Below are positions 30,744 through 41,240 of a stretch of 64,000 nucleotides of DNA, one piece after another (the first letter of the stretch is position 1; each line of letters opens with the position of its first letter). The notes beneath the pieces were generated by a model. It did no database searches. It saw only the letters and a list, made by a program, of their open reading frames with translations, and was not told where the DNA came from. The stretch covers positions 2,578,192 through 2,642,191 of the forward strand of contig CM030935.1 of assembly GCA_018136815.1 (NCBI GenBank), in the 5' to 3' direction. The position numbers and the translations under genes were made by a program. This stretch comes from Isochrysis galbana (Eukaryota > Haptophyta > Isochrysidales > Isochrysidaceae).

Positions 30744-31993
30744 ATGTCGCGCCACAACGTGTACGAGACGGCTTCGTCCGATGCGGTGGTGGAGGAGGAG
30801 AGCTCGCGCGAGGAGATGTCGGTGCGGCTGCAGCGACACGTGAAGAACCTCAACGTGCGCCCGCTCTTTACCAGGGACTGGCTGCTCGTCAACAAGTCGG
30901 CGCGGATCCTTGCGGACATAGCGCTCAAGCAGAGCCGCTCGGCTAGCCTCTCGAGCAAGCACCAGACGCTGTGGGAGGGCGACGAGATGGTAGCGCGCAT
31001 GATATTCGAGGACGGGCGACTCAACGTTGTCCTCAGGATACTGAACGCCGCGTCCGACGAGCTGGAGAAGCATGTAAGCGCCACTCGCAACTGTGCCGTT
31101 CATCCTGCCGATACGGCTCCTTTGCCGCCGCATACCTCTAAACCGCCGCTTCTCACCCCGTCCCCGTCGTTGAATGCAGATCATGGACGAGTCTAATAGT
31201 ATGTTCTCACTTGGGGCCACTGCGAGCGGATTGGAGTCCGCCGAGGCTGCATGCTCCTTGGCTGCTGAGTTCGTGATGGGCATCGCGTGCATTTTGCACA
31301 TGCTGCTACGTCACGTGGAGGCTGTGCAGACGATCGACTTGCCCGCTCTGATGCATTACATCTCAAAGGTACCTTCCACACGAGCTGTTATCCACTTAAA
31401 TGCGTTTGCTGTTGGTGCAAGTCTCATACCGCCTCTCCCATGGATCAACCTCTGCCTTCAGATGCTGAGTATCGCCTTGGAAAAATCGTTTGTATCCAAC
31501 TCATTTGAGAGGTCGCCGGCGCACTACGCCATCCTATTTCTGGTGGAGGTGACAGGTCACATGGAAGATGTCGGAGAAGAGAAGGTGAGAACAACCAGAT
31601 TCGTGGATTTGAATAGTGTGCTCAGGCCCATCCGCCTCCAAACTGGTAGTTGGGACTTGTTTCACAATCAAGGTCGTCATATGGTTGAGTGCGATCACTA
31701 TCTCCTCTCCCTGCGCACAGGTGATGGCACTGATCAACGAAAATGGCATCACCTCTCTCGTAATATCTTTCTTACACAAATACCACAAAGAAGCTAGCAA
31801 AAATGTTCAATTATCTGGTTGTAGGTTCTTATCAGCCGTTTTGGACGCCGAGGACAAACCGATGCTAACCGCGGAAAGTAAAACTCATCTCCGAGACTTC
31901 GATGCGCTCGTCATTGGACAGTGGAATCTTGAACCTGCCGAACGACGGCGGCTGCGCCCATTGATGGATGAGATTGCAAGAGCTATGGGGTGA
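30744..31993 (+). CDS. Hypothetical helical protein, four exons
   Basis: Exons 30744-31073, 31180-31368, 31462-31584 and 31721-31993 are joined by three GT-AG introns of 106, 93 and 136 bp, all phase 0. They give 304 residues in one frame. The exons code for amphipathic helices throughout (VARMIFEDGRLNVVLRILNA; CSLAAEFVMGIACILHMLLR; ITSLVISFLHKYHKEASKNV), which looks like an armadillo/HEAT-type alpha solenoid. There is no signal peptide or membrane segment. No family name can be given. The clean phases and lack of stops in the joined frame make the model strong even though the function is unknown. Confidence 0.75.
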
Positions 31994-32799
31994 GAGGGTT
32001 CTTGATCAGTCGATGCGATCCGGAACCTCACATGTGTTAGATTGCTGCTAGGTGCTCCTCTTCCGAAATGGATAGATGTGAAATGTGAGCTCCATGTGCT
32101 CCCGTCTCCGTGCCCGTATCTGCCCGCTTTCCCGGTCGCCATTCCACCTAGCCCCACCTACCTCAGTGGCATCGCCACATTGCCCATGACGCAACACGCA
32201 CGAGAGTCAGGCGGATGACGGGCTCCTCCGGGCTGCGTGTAAGCATCAATTGTGTTAAAATACAGATCATTCTCATTCTCGCCGCGCACGCGGCTTTGGA
32301 CCGCCACTTTGCATGTAGGTAGGGGGGCGTCAGTTGTCGTGTAGATCCTTTTGTCGGAATCCGTTTGCCTCCTAGCTCATTCGAGGTGGGCGCGTTGGTT
32401 GTCGCCGGGCGGTCGGGTTGTAGACCGTTTTCGGTTGTTGTCACCCCGTTGTCTCTGATGGTAAAGCCAGTCTGGCTTCTATATCTAGCGCACGTGCCAC
32501 CATAGCAAGGTTGTCGCTCATTTCGAGCTCTCTAAAAAGCGAAAAATAAAATGGCTTATTCCTTTGACCTTTGAGTTTTGGAGAATTTCTCCTCTACCCC
32601 TCTCACTAGGACTAGGAGACGCCCCAGGGTACCCGGGGAACGTGAGGCACAACGGGGATTTAGTTTCAAACACCCTCCCACAAATACAAATACAGCCGCG
32701 GGACCTCAGTATTGGAACGGAGGTAGTAGATAGTAATAGGTGATAGGTGCTAGCTAGCCCAGAATCTTCAAATGTTTTTTTAAAGAAGATGACCCTATC
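31994..32799. other. Intergenic with repeat tails
   Basis: Contains a solo GGAACGGAGGTAGTA end (about 32712), which resembles a Stowaway/mariner terminal repeat on the minus strand, and an E-type tail (AGAATCTTCAAATG plus a T-run) at about 32760-32781. GACCCTATCG just before element A1 is the start of a module H terminal hairpin. No gene was found. Confidence 0.5.
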
Positions 32800-32813
32800 G
32801 TTTTACGTTTTGA

Positions 32814-33670
32814 AAATAAAATAATTAATGTTATATCCTAGCCAACCCCACTAGCTAATTGGACACAACTTTTCCGTCCCGGAATCCCGCCATGCCTGAC
32901 GAGCCAGGTGCCCGAGTGCTATGCCCCCTCCCCTCGATATTTGTCCTCCCCCCAGTGCACGCACCGACCCCGCGCACCCCAGCACGTCCTCTCCTCGAGT
33001 CCACGCTGGGGGAAAACCCCTTTCGGGTAAAAGCAACGCGGGGGGGGGGGGGGGGCACTCGTGAATAGGGGCCCAGGAGCGCTAATCTCTCCTCGCCGAA
33101 GCGAGTGGCCGCGGCGAGCCGCGGCCCTTCCCTCCTGGCTCTGGCGCCCCCGTCTTCTCTTACCCAAACGGGGCGAGAAGACACGTTTCTGCCGGAGGGG
33201 AGAGCTGCCGCTCCCCCCTCCCCTCCCTCTTCCCTTTTCCTCCTCTCTTCCCTGCGGCGGGGGCCCATGGCGCGCGCCTGCGGCCCCTCTTCAGGTCCCC
33301 AGGAGGCCGGCAGGGGCCTGGGAGCGCAGCTCAAGGGGCAGGTGAGGCTGGGGCATGGCCCTGGCCCCTCCTGCCTCTCCCTCGCTGGCTCTCGAGCCCC
33401 TGCCAGTCGACTGGAGCTGGCTGGGGGGTCCTGATCAGGGGGGCCCAGGGGGAGGAGGGGCTGGTCAGAGGGATGGGCAGGCCACGACGGGCCAGGGCGG
33501 GCGAGTCAGGCGGGCCTGTGGGGAGAGGAATGGGTCAGCAGGGCTGTGTGCTCCTGGCAGGCCATCAGGCGTGCCAGGAGAGTGGGTGGTTCCTCCCCCA
33601 TGAAAGGGGGGGAGTGGAGAGAGAGGGGGGCTCGTGCCCCCCCATGGGCGAACTAAGTATGAACTTAGTT
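32814..33670 (-). mobile_element. Element A copy (A1) with 14-bp duplication
   Basis: GTTTTACGTTTTGA occurs at 32800-32813 and 33671-33684, exactly outside an 857-bp unit. On the minus strand the unit starts with AACTAAGTTCATACTTAGTT, CGCCCATGGGGGGGC and a GC-rich body. It ends in CATTAATTATTTTATTT next to the left duplication. It is close to identical, apart from single-base and short indel differences, to the copy at 43055-43933. The duplicated site, with its flanks, rebuilds a module H hairpin (CTATCG...CGATAG), so A1 sits inside that older repeat. Frames within are not conserved. Confidence 0.92.
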
Positions 33671-33684
33671 GTTTTACGTTTTGA

Positions 33685-34305
33685 CGATAGTTGTCGCAAC
33701 CAACTATAAAGTTATACATTTTGTTGACATCTTAAGAGAAAGGATGCGCTGCTGCGATATGCTGAATAAGATAGGCCGCTGTTCATGCACCCCTCCCTGA
33801 TCCCTAACCCTAACCAACTCCTCGTCGCCTCTACCTGCCTATTCACCCATCACCTATTGTGGCATGGCAGTCATGGTGGCAGTCCTGGGGATGTGAGCGA
33901 CTGTGTACATTGCATCAGTTAGACTTTTGTGCCCTCACAAAGATGGCTTTTGTATCATTTGATGGGGAGCCCAATTGCATTGAACACAGAACCGTTGCCC
34001 CTAGCCTGAGGGCTGCAATAGTACATAGAGGTCCATAGGTGAGGGTCACAATGCAGAGGTGACCGCGATAAGCTGGCGGCTGATCCAGATGATCATCTCA
34101 TATATATCTGTCGTCGTTTCCAACCGCACTGCGAGAATACACCCTTCAGCACCTAGATTTACTGCCTCTCAAGTCCTGAGCTGTCGTTATCATTACATGC
34201 TTGCAGCTGTCGTAATCGCCACCGTAGCAGACTTCGGCGCCCGAGCAGCTAGGCTATAATACATCCGTATATGTATCGCCGCTTCTGCAAGGCTCGCGAG
34301 CCGCA
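33685..34305. other. Intergenic, nothing recognised
   Basis: Holds two and a bit telomere-like units (CCCTAACCCTAACC near 33797), too short to mean an old chromosome end. Probably includes the 3' region of the small minus-strand gene at 34306. Confidence 0.4.
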
Positions 34306-34542
34306 TCATCGAGGCGCCAGAGCCACAGTGGAGATGATCACGCCGACAGCCGCGGCTCCGAGAGCGACGCCCGTCAGGATCTTCACCTTCTTATACATCA
34401 TCTCTCGATCTCGGTCCGTTGCATAGAGGCCCTCGGCCAGTCGGAAACCGCCAGCAAATCCGATCAGAGCACCACAGACCCCTGCCGTCGCAGCGACCTT
34501 CCCCACAGGGATCGAGGAGGCTGCAGGAGCGCGCGCTGCCAT
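34306..34542 (-). CDS. Small two-membrane-segment protein
   Basis: 78 residues from MAARAPAASS at 34542; the frame is open further upstream but that part lies antisense to the neighbouring gene. Two hydrophobic Gly/Ala-rich segments (about residues 14-36 and 53-75) are separated by a charged loop (EGLYATDRDREMMYKKVK). Such hairpins occur in small mitochondrial inner-membrane and plastid proteins. It is divergent to the gene at 34700, with 157 bp between starts, so a shared promoter is likely. Family unknown. Confidence 0.55.
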   Translation of the reverse strand: MAARAPAASSIPVGKVAATAGVCGALIGFAGGFRLAEGLYATDRDREMMYKKVKILTGVALGAAAVGVIISTVALAPR

Positions 34543-34699
34543 AGTAGTGTAGCGGCTGGCCCGATTAAAGTAGCGACTTTCGCCGACGATCATATCATGT
34601 ACCTCATGTACAAAAATAGAGGGATCTCGCTTGCGTACGAGTAGTGAAAAAAAATGAAGAGAACCAACGAGCAGGCGAGCGCAGCCATCCCCGAGGCAA

Positions 34700-35005
34700 A
34701 TGCAGGAAGTTGCTGGCCCGGGGGATGAGGAGGAGGACGTCCCGCTCTTCGCAACGAGTGTGCCACCTGGCGGCCTCACGACTGGCATGCAAGCCATTGC
34801 TGCGCTTATTGACGAGGATGAGGTACCAGCTGCTATGGAGGATGAGGACAGCCGTCGATCGACCAGAAGCAGGAAACGCAAAGCAGATAGTCTGGGCAGC
34901 GTCCAGGTCCATCTCGCGCTTTCGTCCTGCGAGCAGATGTTGCAACGGCAACGCACTCAGCCTCATACCGACAAGGTGGCCTTCAGACGGAGAGAAACTG
35001 GCTAA
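34700..35005 (+). CDS. Small acidic/basic hypothetical protein, 101 aa
   Basis: MQEVAGPGDEEEDVPLF starts an acidic first half, followed by DEDEVPAAMEDEDSRRS and a basic run, RSRKRKADS, that could be a nuclear localisation signal. The last 35 residues are helical. No domain is recognised. It is divergently paired with the small membrane-protein gene. Confidence 0.45.
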   Translation: MQEVAGPGDEEEDVPLFATSVPPGGLTTGMQAIAALIDEDEVPAAMEDEDSRRSTRSRKRKADSLGSVQVHLALSSCEQMLQRQRTQPHTDKVAFRRRETG

Positions 35006-36304
35006 CCTACGTAGCATCCGATCATTGAATTTGAATCTGCACACAATAGAGCATTTTGCCACATGCCATTCCCAATCCGCCCTGCGACAGATGCGGTGTG
35101 AGACAGCACCGTGCTGATCTACACTGACCTTGAATACCCAATGGCGTGGATTTTCGACCGTAGATCGCTTTGTCGATGAGATGAAGATATTTGAAATGAA
35201 ATATACGACACACAGCTTGCAATTGAATACACGACAAACGAACACGCATACGCTCATACGTAGGTGTGGGTGCTAGATTGAGTGCTCTTGGTACGGTGTG
35301 CGCAGAGTCATAGTGAAGCGGAATCTTGAATATGCTCACGGGACTATGTCTAGTGTTGAACACAAAATCAACTTGAACGTTTGGTCACTTGATCACACTT
35401 GCACCGTTTGCGTTAAATATAACATGTATATATGCGGGGGGTAATTTCCCCCCGTGTTCGGGTGGTGCACTGGGACTTTTGATGGCCCGCACCTTCAGTG
35501 CAAGAGCAAAGCACAGTCATTGGCCCGTCGAGGTCGCGTTCCGTCAAAAGAGGACCAGAAGTTTCGATTTATATTCACTTCAAACTTTTAGAAATTAAAA
35601 ACAGTATTTTAAATATAATGATTGTTTTATTAATAGTATTACTATAATTGATTTACTATTAGTAAATCACGTACGCTAACGCTAAAAAGCACGACTCGAC
35701 GCCTTTATACCCTTCGGCGAGGCGGGGTGCGAGGTGGAGGGTGACCCGAAACTCGGGTTACGTTTAATATCTAATATCCCGCCATTTACTACATGTTACC
35801 CCCCAGGAGCCAACGCCCCAGTGCCACGGGCCAAGAGCTTTCGCGCCAATCGTTCGCGTCAGCCGATTTGCACACCCAGTCCACATTGAAAAACTGCCCA
35901 TTTCAATAGTGTTTCGAGTGCTGAGCCCCCCCTTCTCACCCCATTAAGCCAGCATGTACCGGCAACCCCCCCATTGAAGTTGCGTTTTTATCTCAAGTTT
36001 TGGGAGCTGTGAAAAGAAAACTGAAAAAATTTTCAGTTTTGGAACGGAGGTAGTAAAATGCTTTGAATTTAGAATTTTATAAATTGACTATGGACATTTG
36101 ATGGCTCAATCTGAGTTTGTCACATGTTCGACGGAATGTGACCTTCGGGGGCTCCGCTGCGGGGCGGAGCTGCGCGAGGGAACCGTCGTCTGCAGGGGGA
36201 AGCCGTGCAGGGGGGGGAATCGCCAGGCGCCGGAGAGGTGAGCGCCGTACGGCATCACTCCACGCAGTCGCAACGTGCCCTGCAGGGGACCCCCGGCGAG
36301 GCTG
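35006..36304. other. AT-rich intergenic region with repeat pieces
   Basis: Repeat G lies reversed at 35527-35560. A very AT-rich stretch with TTATTAATAG/TTTACTATTAG palindromes lies at 35590-35670. A Stowaway-like end (GGAACGGAGGTAGTA) is at about 36040. Repeat F lies reversed at 36060-36142. The composition differs sharply from the GC-rich surroundings. No gene was found. Confidence 0.5.
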
Positions 36305-36319
36305 CAACCATGCTATCGA

Positions 36320-37072
36320 AAAAAACCTTTTAATATTCTTACCGCACTCGCGGCGAATGGAACCACTACCCACTACAAGTAGCACGTAGCATACTCTCTA
36401 CACCCCCATTCCCCGGCCCTTCTCCCCCGCCATCAGGCGGCTCCCCCGTACACTACTAGGGGGATTGGGGTGGAGGGCTTAGATATGGTCCGGTGGCCCG
36501 CGCCACCCCCGGTGATCTTTCCCCCCCTTCCTCCTGTGTCTCCGAGTGGGCGGCCCACTCTGTCTCGTCTTATCCTGTAAACAGGCGCGAGACTTACCGA
36601 TTTTCCGGTGGGCGGAGCTCTCGCTCGCGCCCACCCCCTTTTCCGCGCTCTCTCTCCCCTCTCCTGCGGCACGCGCGATGGCGCGCCTGCGGCAGGCCTC
36701 CAGTTGCCCTCTGGCGGCCCCTGGAGGCTCCTGGAGGCCAGCTCAGGGGGCAGAGGAGGCTGGGGCTGGGCCCTGGCCTCCCCTGCCTCTCCCTCGCTGG
36801 CGCTCCCGAGCCTCTGGGGCCCCCAGTCTGCACCTGTCTGCCTGTCGACCAGGGGGGGAGGGGGGGTTGGAGCAATGGGCTGGTCGCGAGGGGCCAGGAT
36901 GGGCGAATGGGGCGAGCCTGTGGGGAAGGGAGTGGGTCAGTAGGGCAGTGGCCTCCTGGCAAGCCATCAGGCATGCCAGGAGGATGGGTGGTTCCTCCCC
37001 CATGGCAGGGGAGGAGTGGAGAGAGGGGGGGGCTCGTGCCCCCCCATGGGTCAACCAAGTATAAACTTAGTA
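36320..37072 (-). mobile_element. Element A copy (A3) with 15-bp duplication
   Basis: CAACCATGCTATCGA occurs at 36305-36319 and 37073-37087, directly outside a 753-bp unit. On the minus strand it begins with ACTAAGTTTATACTTGGTTG, CCCATGGGGGGGC and the A body. It continues past CCTGTTTACAGGATAAG into module D and ends in CCGCGAGTGCGGTAAG, ATATTAAAAGG and a T-run. Thus an A-type head is joined to a D-type tail, unlike A1 and A2. No conserved frame. Confidence 0.92.
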
Positions 37073-37087
37073 CAACCATGCTATCGA

Positions 37088-38218
37088 TATCGAGCGAGCG
37101 GGAGTGCGCGTGGAACGTGAAACGTGCGAGCCCGGGAGTGTCGAATCCAGAGTATCTCAATACTCAAAGCGGATTCGATACTCGATAGTGCGAACGAATT
37201 TTGTTTTCAGGGCTTGTCTCGATGGTTCGCCGCTCGTTCGACATATTGAACACCGAGGCTTCACATCGCTCGTCAATTCGTTTGTCTCCTTCTTTGTTTG
37301 TTTTTGTTTCGAGCGTTTATGTTTGTTTCTCAGTTCTTTTGTTGATTGAGTGGTGTTAGTAGATTGAGTTTTGTGAGGTGGTCACGTGCGCCGTCGTCAT
37401 GTAGCGCGTTCCCCTCCCTCCCTCTCTCTCTCTCTCTCAAGATTGTGCCCCGAATGAGACTTGACACGATCAAGCATCCGCTTGATTCGACAGGGAGAGA
37501 AAACAGGAAATAGGAGAAGGGGGCGACGCGATCTCCCCCTGCTTCGAGCGCGGCGGCCGAACGTGATCTCCCCCTGCCCACAACAACACGAGTTGTTGTT
37601 ATGGTCATGAAAACAGAATCTAACACAACTTTTACGCACATTGCACAAACAGACCGAGAAGCACATTTCTTCCACGCTGGCGCAAGATTGACGTCGACTG
37701 CTCAAGAGACAAAAAAGAGAGTATCAGAGGCAGAGGCGGCGCCCGTGCGTCGCGCGCGCATGCCCCTCAGGCATAGCTACCACCTGACATATCAATTGCA
37801 GCCCTGCACGCGCGCACAGCACACACCGCCCATTAGAGGGGGAGAGAAAGTAACGACAGTTTTCACACGACTCAACCATGAGAGAAACGGAGAAAGAGAG
37901 CAAGAACATTTTCCACGCGTACCAACCATGAGAGAATGAGAGAGATGTAGTCGAGGCGCGAGGCGCCGAAAATATCGTGCCGCGTCCGTTCATGCACCGA
38001 GTGCGCCGAGCAACGATCCCATGAAAACACTCTTCCCCTGCTCCTAGAGTAACCAAAGGCGAACGAGATCAGACACAAACAGTTGGCAGCTTTCGCGGCC
38101 ATCATCATTTGTGCTTGCCTCTCGCCCTCACATGTGCTCTCTAGAGCAATGCGGACGTGAGAACTCTCAAGCCACTGGCAGTGTATGCGCGTTGCACCAA
38201 GAAATGGTAGTCCAATAT
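37088..38218. other. Intergenic, nothing recognised
   Basis: Contains a CT microsatellite (about 37420-37440) and short frames only. It lies downstream of the TFIIF gene. No repeat shared with the window was found. Confidence 0.4.
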
Positions 38219-39631
38219 TCATTTCCCGCCCAGCTTGTATTGGAAAATTATTGCGTCCTTGAGCACTGCTTGTGAGACGCCGCCCCGCTTTTCAAGTTTT
38301 GCGACATTCTTAATGATGTCCTGTAGGTGTTTCTTCTCTTCTGCTGACAGATTGAACTCCTTGAAGTAAGACGTGAGCTCCTTCAGGTTCATGGCTCCCT
38401 TCTCGTGCAGGAGCATGACTACATCACGTTCAGTCACGCGATGGCGTGTCAGCGGCAGGGCAGCAGCAAGCGCAGGCGCCGGTTGCTGCGTTGGGAAAGG
38501 CGGTGTGTTTGTGCGCGCGCGCTTGGTGTCGCCATCCTTGCCCTCAGCGCAGCTGGACTCTCCCGCGGCAGTCTTGCGCTTCGCGCCGATGGCTGAGCCC
38601 GTGCTGCTGCCCGCGCCATCGGCCGAGGCCGCCATCTCATCGGCAGACTCGCCGCCCCCTTCACTCTTGCCAATGCGTCGAGTGTCACCAAGGATGCGGC
38701 GAAGCAACGCCTTTCCACCCTCCGAGTCATCTTCGTCGTCGTCATCTTCGTCGTCGTCCTCGTCGTAATAGGGATCATCAGCCCGCCGCCGCTCGATCCG
38801 CTCAGCCTTCAATATTTTCTTCTGATACGCCTTCCATTCGCTAGTCTCCTCAGTGCGGTCTGCATCGACTTCCTCTTCCGGGTCCTCATCCGCAAGTCCG
38901 AGGCGGACACGGGCAGCCTCGTGGCCGACGACCTTCGCGGCCTCCTCGCGCGCCCCGGCCGCAAGCTCATCCTCCTCAAAAAATTCGTCGTCGTCATCGT
39001 CGAACATCTGTTCCTCATCCTCAACGTCCAGGCCCTCTCGCCCATCCTCATCCTCCCATCCTCCTCCGCGGCCGCTGGCTGAAGTGACAATGTCGGCGCC
39101 GTCATCGAATAGATCCTCTTCGAAGTCTGCGGAGGCAGGCTCATCGGCGGCAGCGTCCTCGCGATGAGTCTTGCGCAATGACGCGATGCGTGCTTCGCTT
39201 CTGCTGCCACGGAAGTCATTCTGCTGCAAAGACTTTTCCGCCTCATCGATGTCCATGGTCTCATAGAGTATCGCCGGCCGGAATGCGACCCACTCATCGA
39301 CTGGGATGACCTGGATGCTGCGAGGCCCCCCACGCCCGTCGCTCGGCTCGACACGCATAAGCACATATGCTGAGGCACCCGCGCCCGCAGCCTCGCGTAC
39401 GCCCTCGTATTTCTTGTCCGGTGTGGCGAGGGTGTAAAGCGAGTCTGCAGTCTGCCCGTGCCGCTGGGCAGCCCGGCTCAATGTAGCCTTCTGGCGGGTA
39501 AGCGTAGCGTTGGGAGGCTCACCCGGGCGCGGCTCGAGTGGTCCAATCCGCTCGCGAAACTTGGCAAGCACCCTTGGCTTGGCTGCCGCGCTCGAGGCCT
39601 TAAGGACAAAGCCATCGGCCGGCGCGGACAT
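38219..39631 (-). CDS. GTF2F1: Transcription factor IIF alpha subunit (RAP74)
   Basis: 470 residues in a single exon. The N-terminal about 150 residues match the RAP30/RAP74 dimerisation part, including VDEWVAFRP and the following DIDEAEKSLQ. A long acidic middle follows (EDEEQMFDDDDDEFFEEDEL, several Asp/Glu runs, about residues 170-300). The last about 77 residues form the winged helix that contacts the CTD phosphatase FCP1 (VVMLLHEKGAMNLKELTSYF, then EKRGGVSQAVLKDAI). In the nucleus the protein pairs with TFIIF beta and helps RNA polymerase II start and elongate. Length and domain order are usual for the family. Confidence 0.9.
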   Translation of the reverse strand: MSAPADGFVLKASSAAAKPRVLAKFRERIGPLEPRPGEPPNATLTRQKATLSRAAQRHGQTADSLYTLATPDKKYEGVREAAGAGASAYVLMRVEPSDGRGGPRSIQVIPVDEWVAFRPAILYETMDIDEAEKSLQQNDFRGSRSEARIASLRKTHREDAAADEPASADFEEDLFDDGADIVTSASGRGGGWEDEDGREGLDVEDEEQMFDDDDDEFFEEDELAAGAREEAAKVVGHEAARVRLGLADEDPEEEVDADRTEETSEWKAYQKKILKAERIERRRADDPYYDEDDDEDDDDEDDSEGGKALLRRILGDTRRIGKSEGGGESADEMAASADGAGSSTGSAIGAKRKTAAGESSCAEGKDGDTKRARTNTPPFPTQQPAPALAAALPLTRHRVTERDVVMLLHEKGAMNLKELTSYFKEFNLSAEEKKHLQDIIKNVAKLEKRGGVSQAVLKDAIIFQYKLGGK

Positions 39632-40149
39632 GCGGCGCGCGGCTTGGAGAGGGCGGCCGAGCGAGCCTTGTGTGAGAGAGAGCGGGGGGGGGGGGGGAGA
39701 GAGAGAGGGAGGGCCGAGAGTGGGAGGGAGGGAGGGAGGGTGGGAGGGAGAGACAGAGAAAACTCACAGCAAACCACATTCTTTTCACGTAAATATAGGG
39801 AATTCGAAGGGAAAAATCAACGGGACGAAAGAGAGAACGAAGGAGGGGCGGCGGCTTCTACTTTAGTAGGTAGGGGTGAGAGGGGGGGGGGGGAGCCAGC
39901 GCCAGACAGAGCGTGAGAGGGATTTTCTTGTAGATGTGAAGTATTGCGCTAGGAGTATTGTTAGAGAGAGACAACTCTTTCAGCCTTTCTCCCGTCGTGC
40001 CGCCCTCGTCGGCGGCGGCGGCGCGCCAGTCGGCTTCCTCTCGCTGCCCTCTCTCTGCCTCTTTCCCCTCCCCTCCCTTCTCTCCCTCCTGTTCGTGCGC
40101 GCGTATTCTGCTGTGAATCTAGTCGAGAGAATCCTATTTTATTCTGACG
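39632..40149. other. Divergent intergenic region
   Basis: Separates the starts of the TFIIF alpha and uL6 genes and so should carry both promoters. Contains G-runs near 39690 and 39890 and an A/G-rich tract. No site could be assigned. Confidence 0.45.
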
Positions 40150-40854
40150 GTGCGTGCTATGTGGGGAGTACTCCGTGAGTCGCGCCGCTTCATGTCACGG
40201 ATCGGCCGTGTTCCAGTGAAGCTGCCTGAGGGCGTCAAGGTGACCATTGAGCCGTACGCCGAGGGGTCCCTCCGGCCGATCAAGCCACCTAGCGATTATC
40301 GACTCAAGCAAATGATGAAGCGGAGGCCGGACAAGGACTCCTTCCAGGCTTTTGGTCAGCCGCACCGCGCAGTCATCGAGGGACCCCTGGGCACCATGCG
40401 CGTTCCGATACATTCCTTCATCAACGTGGAGAGGGCTGACGACGCCACCCTCACAGTGACGTCCAAGTGCGGTGGTCAGACCAAGCTGGGGAAGACGATG
40501 TGGGGCACGACGCAATCATATCTCGCGAGCGCTGTGCGCGGAGTGTCGCAGGGGTATCGAAAGGATCTCGAGCTTCATGGTGTTGGATTCCGTGCGCGCA
40601 TGGAGAACATTGACGAGAAGGAAACGCTGGTGTTGCGCCTAGGATTCACAAACGAGTTGCATGTCCCGGTCCCCTACGGTGTGAAAATATCATGTCCGAC
40701 GCAGACCTCAGTTACGGTCTTTGGTCACATCAAGGGCCAGGTTGGGAACCTTGCCGCAAAGATCCGTGGGCTGCGTAAGCCCGATGCGTACAAGGGCAAG
40801 GGTATCCGCTACTTGGGAGAAGAGGTCAAATTGAAGCCCGGAAAGCGACGTTAG
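40150..40854 (+). CDS. Organellar ribosomal protein uL6 (probably mitochondrial)
   Basis: 234 residues. SRIGRVPVKLPEGVKVTIEP matches the start of bacterial-type L6. RAVIEGPLGTMRVPIH is the next conserved stretch, LELHGVGFRARM the second-domain core, and YKGKGIRYLGEEVKLKPGK the family signature near the end. The protein binds 23S-type rRNA near the factor-binding site of the large subunit. About 35 extra residues (SDYRLKQMMKRRPDKDSF and flanks) lie between the first and second conserved parts. The short basic N-terminus (MRAMWGVLRESRRFM) could be a mitochondrial presequence. Plastid L6 is usually plastid-encoded in algae with secondary plastids, so mitochondrial is favoured. Confidence 0.88.
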   Translation: MRAMWGVLRESRRFMSRIGRVPVKLPEGVKVTIEPYAEGSLRPIKPPSDYRLKQMMKRRPDKDSFQAFGQPHRAVIEGPLGTMRVPIHSFINVERADDATLTVTSKCGGQTKLGKTMWGTTQSYLASAVRGVSQGYRKDLELHGVGFRARMENIDEKETLVLRLGFTNELHVPVPYGVKISCPTQTSVTVFGHIKGQVGNLAAKIRGLRKPDAYKGKGIRYLGEEVKLKPGKRR

Positions 40855-41240
40855 GCGATGGCAACGCGGTTCGACAGCCGTAGCCGGCGCATATCTGGAG
40901 CTTGTCGCACGCGGACATTGAGGGGTGTGCTGACAAAGATTGAGCGCAGGGTGGGGTTGTGGGTGGTGTTTATGTGTGTGCGTGTCGTTATCAGGCTAGC
41001 CACAGCGACCACCACGCATTTAAGCAGGAAAGCGTTGCAGCAGTGGCTAGCGTCGACTTGCACCCACGTGCTTGCCGGATACCTGACTATAAACTCGTCG
41101 GCCTCCCCTCTTGGGTGTGGTGTGTGCTGGCGCTTGTATTTGTCATTACTGGCGTCCTTGCGTCCTTATCCGTATCCTTATTTATTAGTAGTAATAACAG
41201 GCTTAAAAGCAAACGTCTAAAGATTCGGAACCCTGCTCTC
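40855..41240. other. 3' flank of uL6
   Basis: Short frames only; probably 3' untranslated region and spacer before the nested retroelements. Confidence 0.4.

Noticed and set aside
33790-33810. Telomere-type CCCTAA repeats
   Set aside because: Only about two units; too short to be an interstitial telomere.
34604-35257. 217-residue minus-strand frame upstream of the small membrane protein
   Set aside because: Antisense to the 34700 gene, Ser/Arg-rich and without domain; the downstream ATG at 34542 is a better start.
36493-37188. Frames of 100-231 residues in element A copies
   Set aside because: Reading frames differ between A copies and cross the retroposition boundaries.
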